This document shows positions 56,851 through 58,000 of a stretch of 58,000 bases of DNA, in pieces (the first letter of the stretch is position 1; every line of letters starts with the position of its first letter). A program made the position numbers and the translations under genes. The notes below the pieces were generated by a model, which searched no databases, was not told the origin of the DNA, and was given only the letters and a program-made list of their open reading frames with translations. The stretch lies in contig MNCI01005943.1 of the NCBI GenBank assembly GCA_015680685.1, positions 427,451-485,450 on the forward strand, read 5' to 3'. Source of the DNA: Gnetum montanum (Eukaryota > Streptophyta > Gnetopsida > Gnetales > Gnetaceae).

Positions 56851-58000
56851 ATGTCTTCTTCCCACATGCATGAAGATGTCAAACTGCCAATCCCACAACA
56901 GTGAAATGTGGTATATACTCATCTAGATGAGTATGTACTAAACTTCACCTTCATCCTACATCAGGATGAACAATTGTGATGGCATGATATGGAGGGAAAC
57001 ATCATATTGGCCCCTGATCAATCTATGGTAGGAATGCTCTTTCAAACTCTTAAAATGTTAGGCATTATAAATCTTCATGAGGAATACGTTGTGAATGGTT
57101 ATGACACTTGAGACAACTATACTACTAACACATAATGTAGGAGAGATTAACACCAGGAGAAGCATCATGAGTTTACAAAGGGAAAGCACTTTAGTAACCC
57201 TTTGTTCCTGCTAAACCAACATAACAATGAGCATCCTTCCCCTAAGGGTTTCCAACATGAAAATTCTCCAACCTCCATTATTGGTGATGAGGGTGTGGCC
57301 TTGAACCTATAATCCACTATTTATAAACTTGGTTCAAGAAAAAGTGATAATCAAGGTAAGGACTTGGGTGAACATTATGATGGCAAGGGATCCAAGAATG
57401 GTGGTCGTAACAAGCTAAGAGGTGGTGTACACCGTGGTGGTGGTGGTAGTCCACCTTCTTCTTCATCTGATTCCAAACATTCCTATTCATCTACTAATTC
57501 TCATAGAAGTTGCCATAGAAATAATTACAATGAAGGTGATCAACAAGACAATAATGACTATAGAACCCACCAAGAATGTCAAGGTAACAGAGGACATCAT
57601 TAGAGACAATGCAATGATGATGATGATGAGCCTCTGTTGGCTACTTGAAGCATGCTTAACATTGTAGAGGTAGTAAAGATTCCAACTAGGCACATGAAGG
57701 ATAGTCAGATCAAGCACTCGTCAAGCTCTTCCCCAGGACACTCATCAAGGAAGCTGAAGGCTAGAACCAATCCTTAAAGTTGGAATCTATACATTGATGG
57801 AGTACAATGCTTGAGCTATTTAATAACAAATACCAAACGTACTCTAGAGTGTCCAACCTGAGAAGGAAAACCCAAGGCTAGAAATAGGAAACACATGAAC
57901 CCTTGCATGCCACCATGGCCAAATATTATTCTCTCTTACACCAATTTCCTAGCCATGAATATTCTCATTGGAAACAACTCCGCCACATCATAGATGGGCT
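56851..58000 (+). pseudogene. gag: E6 gag, incomplete at the window end
   Basis: The ATG at 56851 opens MSSSHMHEDVKLPIPQQ. The N-terminal block reads YTHLDEYVLNFTFILHQDEQ with a stop after it. A basic, Ser/His/Asn-rich linker is at 57364-57600. TGA at 57650 stands at the same codon as the E2 TGA at 9205-9203, directly before the SML block. The Retrotrans_gag domain lacks its first half: sequence jumps at about 57720 from the RIPT-like block to KLFPRTLIKEAEG. TAG near 57880 (after TQG) matches the E2 TAG at 8857-8855 and one in E5. The frame continues to the window end. Confidence 0.8.

Larger units (their letters stand above)
55791..58000 (+). mobile_element. E6: Athila-like element, 5' part, runs off the window
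   Basis: 5' LTR (55791-56699), tRNA-Asp-type primer site and gag. R-U5, primer site and gag match E5, but the U3 promoter region is different. ACATA (55786-55790) would be its left target duplication; the right side is not in the window. Confidence 0.85.

Noticed and set aside
57422-57717. Frames rich in Val/Leu/Ile or Ile/Met in E6
   Set aside because: They come from reading the (GAT)n and Ser/His/Asn-rich gag linker in other frames.

Overview
The window looks like intergenic DNA from a large-genome seed plant. It is AT-rich and has no intact host gene. It is almost entirely LTR retrotransposons of the plant Ty3/gypsy Athila/Tat branch and of Ty1/copia, in several stages of decay and nested in each other. 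Conifer-like or other repeat-rich genomes fit, but I cannot name a species.

Layout. E1 is an old minus-strand Athila-like element (1-3333 plus 11232-14363). It is split by E2, a younger minus-strand element (3334-11231, perfect 5-bp target duplication ACACC) that keeps gag and protease but has lost reverse transcriptase, RNase H and integrase. E1 itself sits in a minus-strand copia LTR fragment (14364-15075). Next come an unrecognised multi-exon gene-like remnant (about 16.6-22.1 kb), a copia pol remnant (22.2-23.9 kb) and E4 (25.35-31.17 kb, minus), an old relative of E1. E3 is a copia element with both LTRs (33547-43533) interrupted by a 3.6-kb insertion (35325-38922) that may be a giant solo LTR. 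E5 is a plus-strand Athila-like element with both LTRs and a complete but heavily mutated gag-pol (44563-54303, target duplication CATTA). After a short AT-rich stretch with a 127-bp-armed hairpin, E6, another Athila-like element, starts at 55791 and runs out of the window.

How the parts relate. E1, E2, E4, E5 and E6 share a primer-binding site matching the 3' end of tRNA-Asp, TG...CA LTRs that mostly read TGATGAG...CTCATCA, an R region with AATAAA, and the same gag. E5 shows what a pol-coding relative looks like. E2 moved more recently although its gag-protease frame carries six stops, so it was probably mobilised by proteins supplied in trans.

The most interesting signal is regulatory. Most Athila-like LTRs carry a dyad, GATATC-N8-GATATC, whose proximal half-site lies exactly 18 nt from TATAAATA in six LTRs. 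The dyad is still visible in copies that have lost most CpGs. The same cassette stands, apparently as an internal promoter, upstream of an env-like reading frame in E1 and E4. The copia LTRs, the 3.6-kb insertion and the E6 LTR carry arrays of different short palindromes in the corresponding place. The sequence gap at 4378-5299 begins inside an expanded GATATC array.
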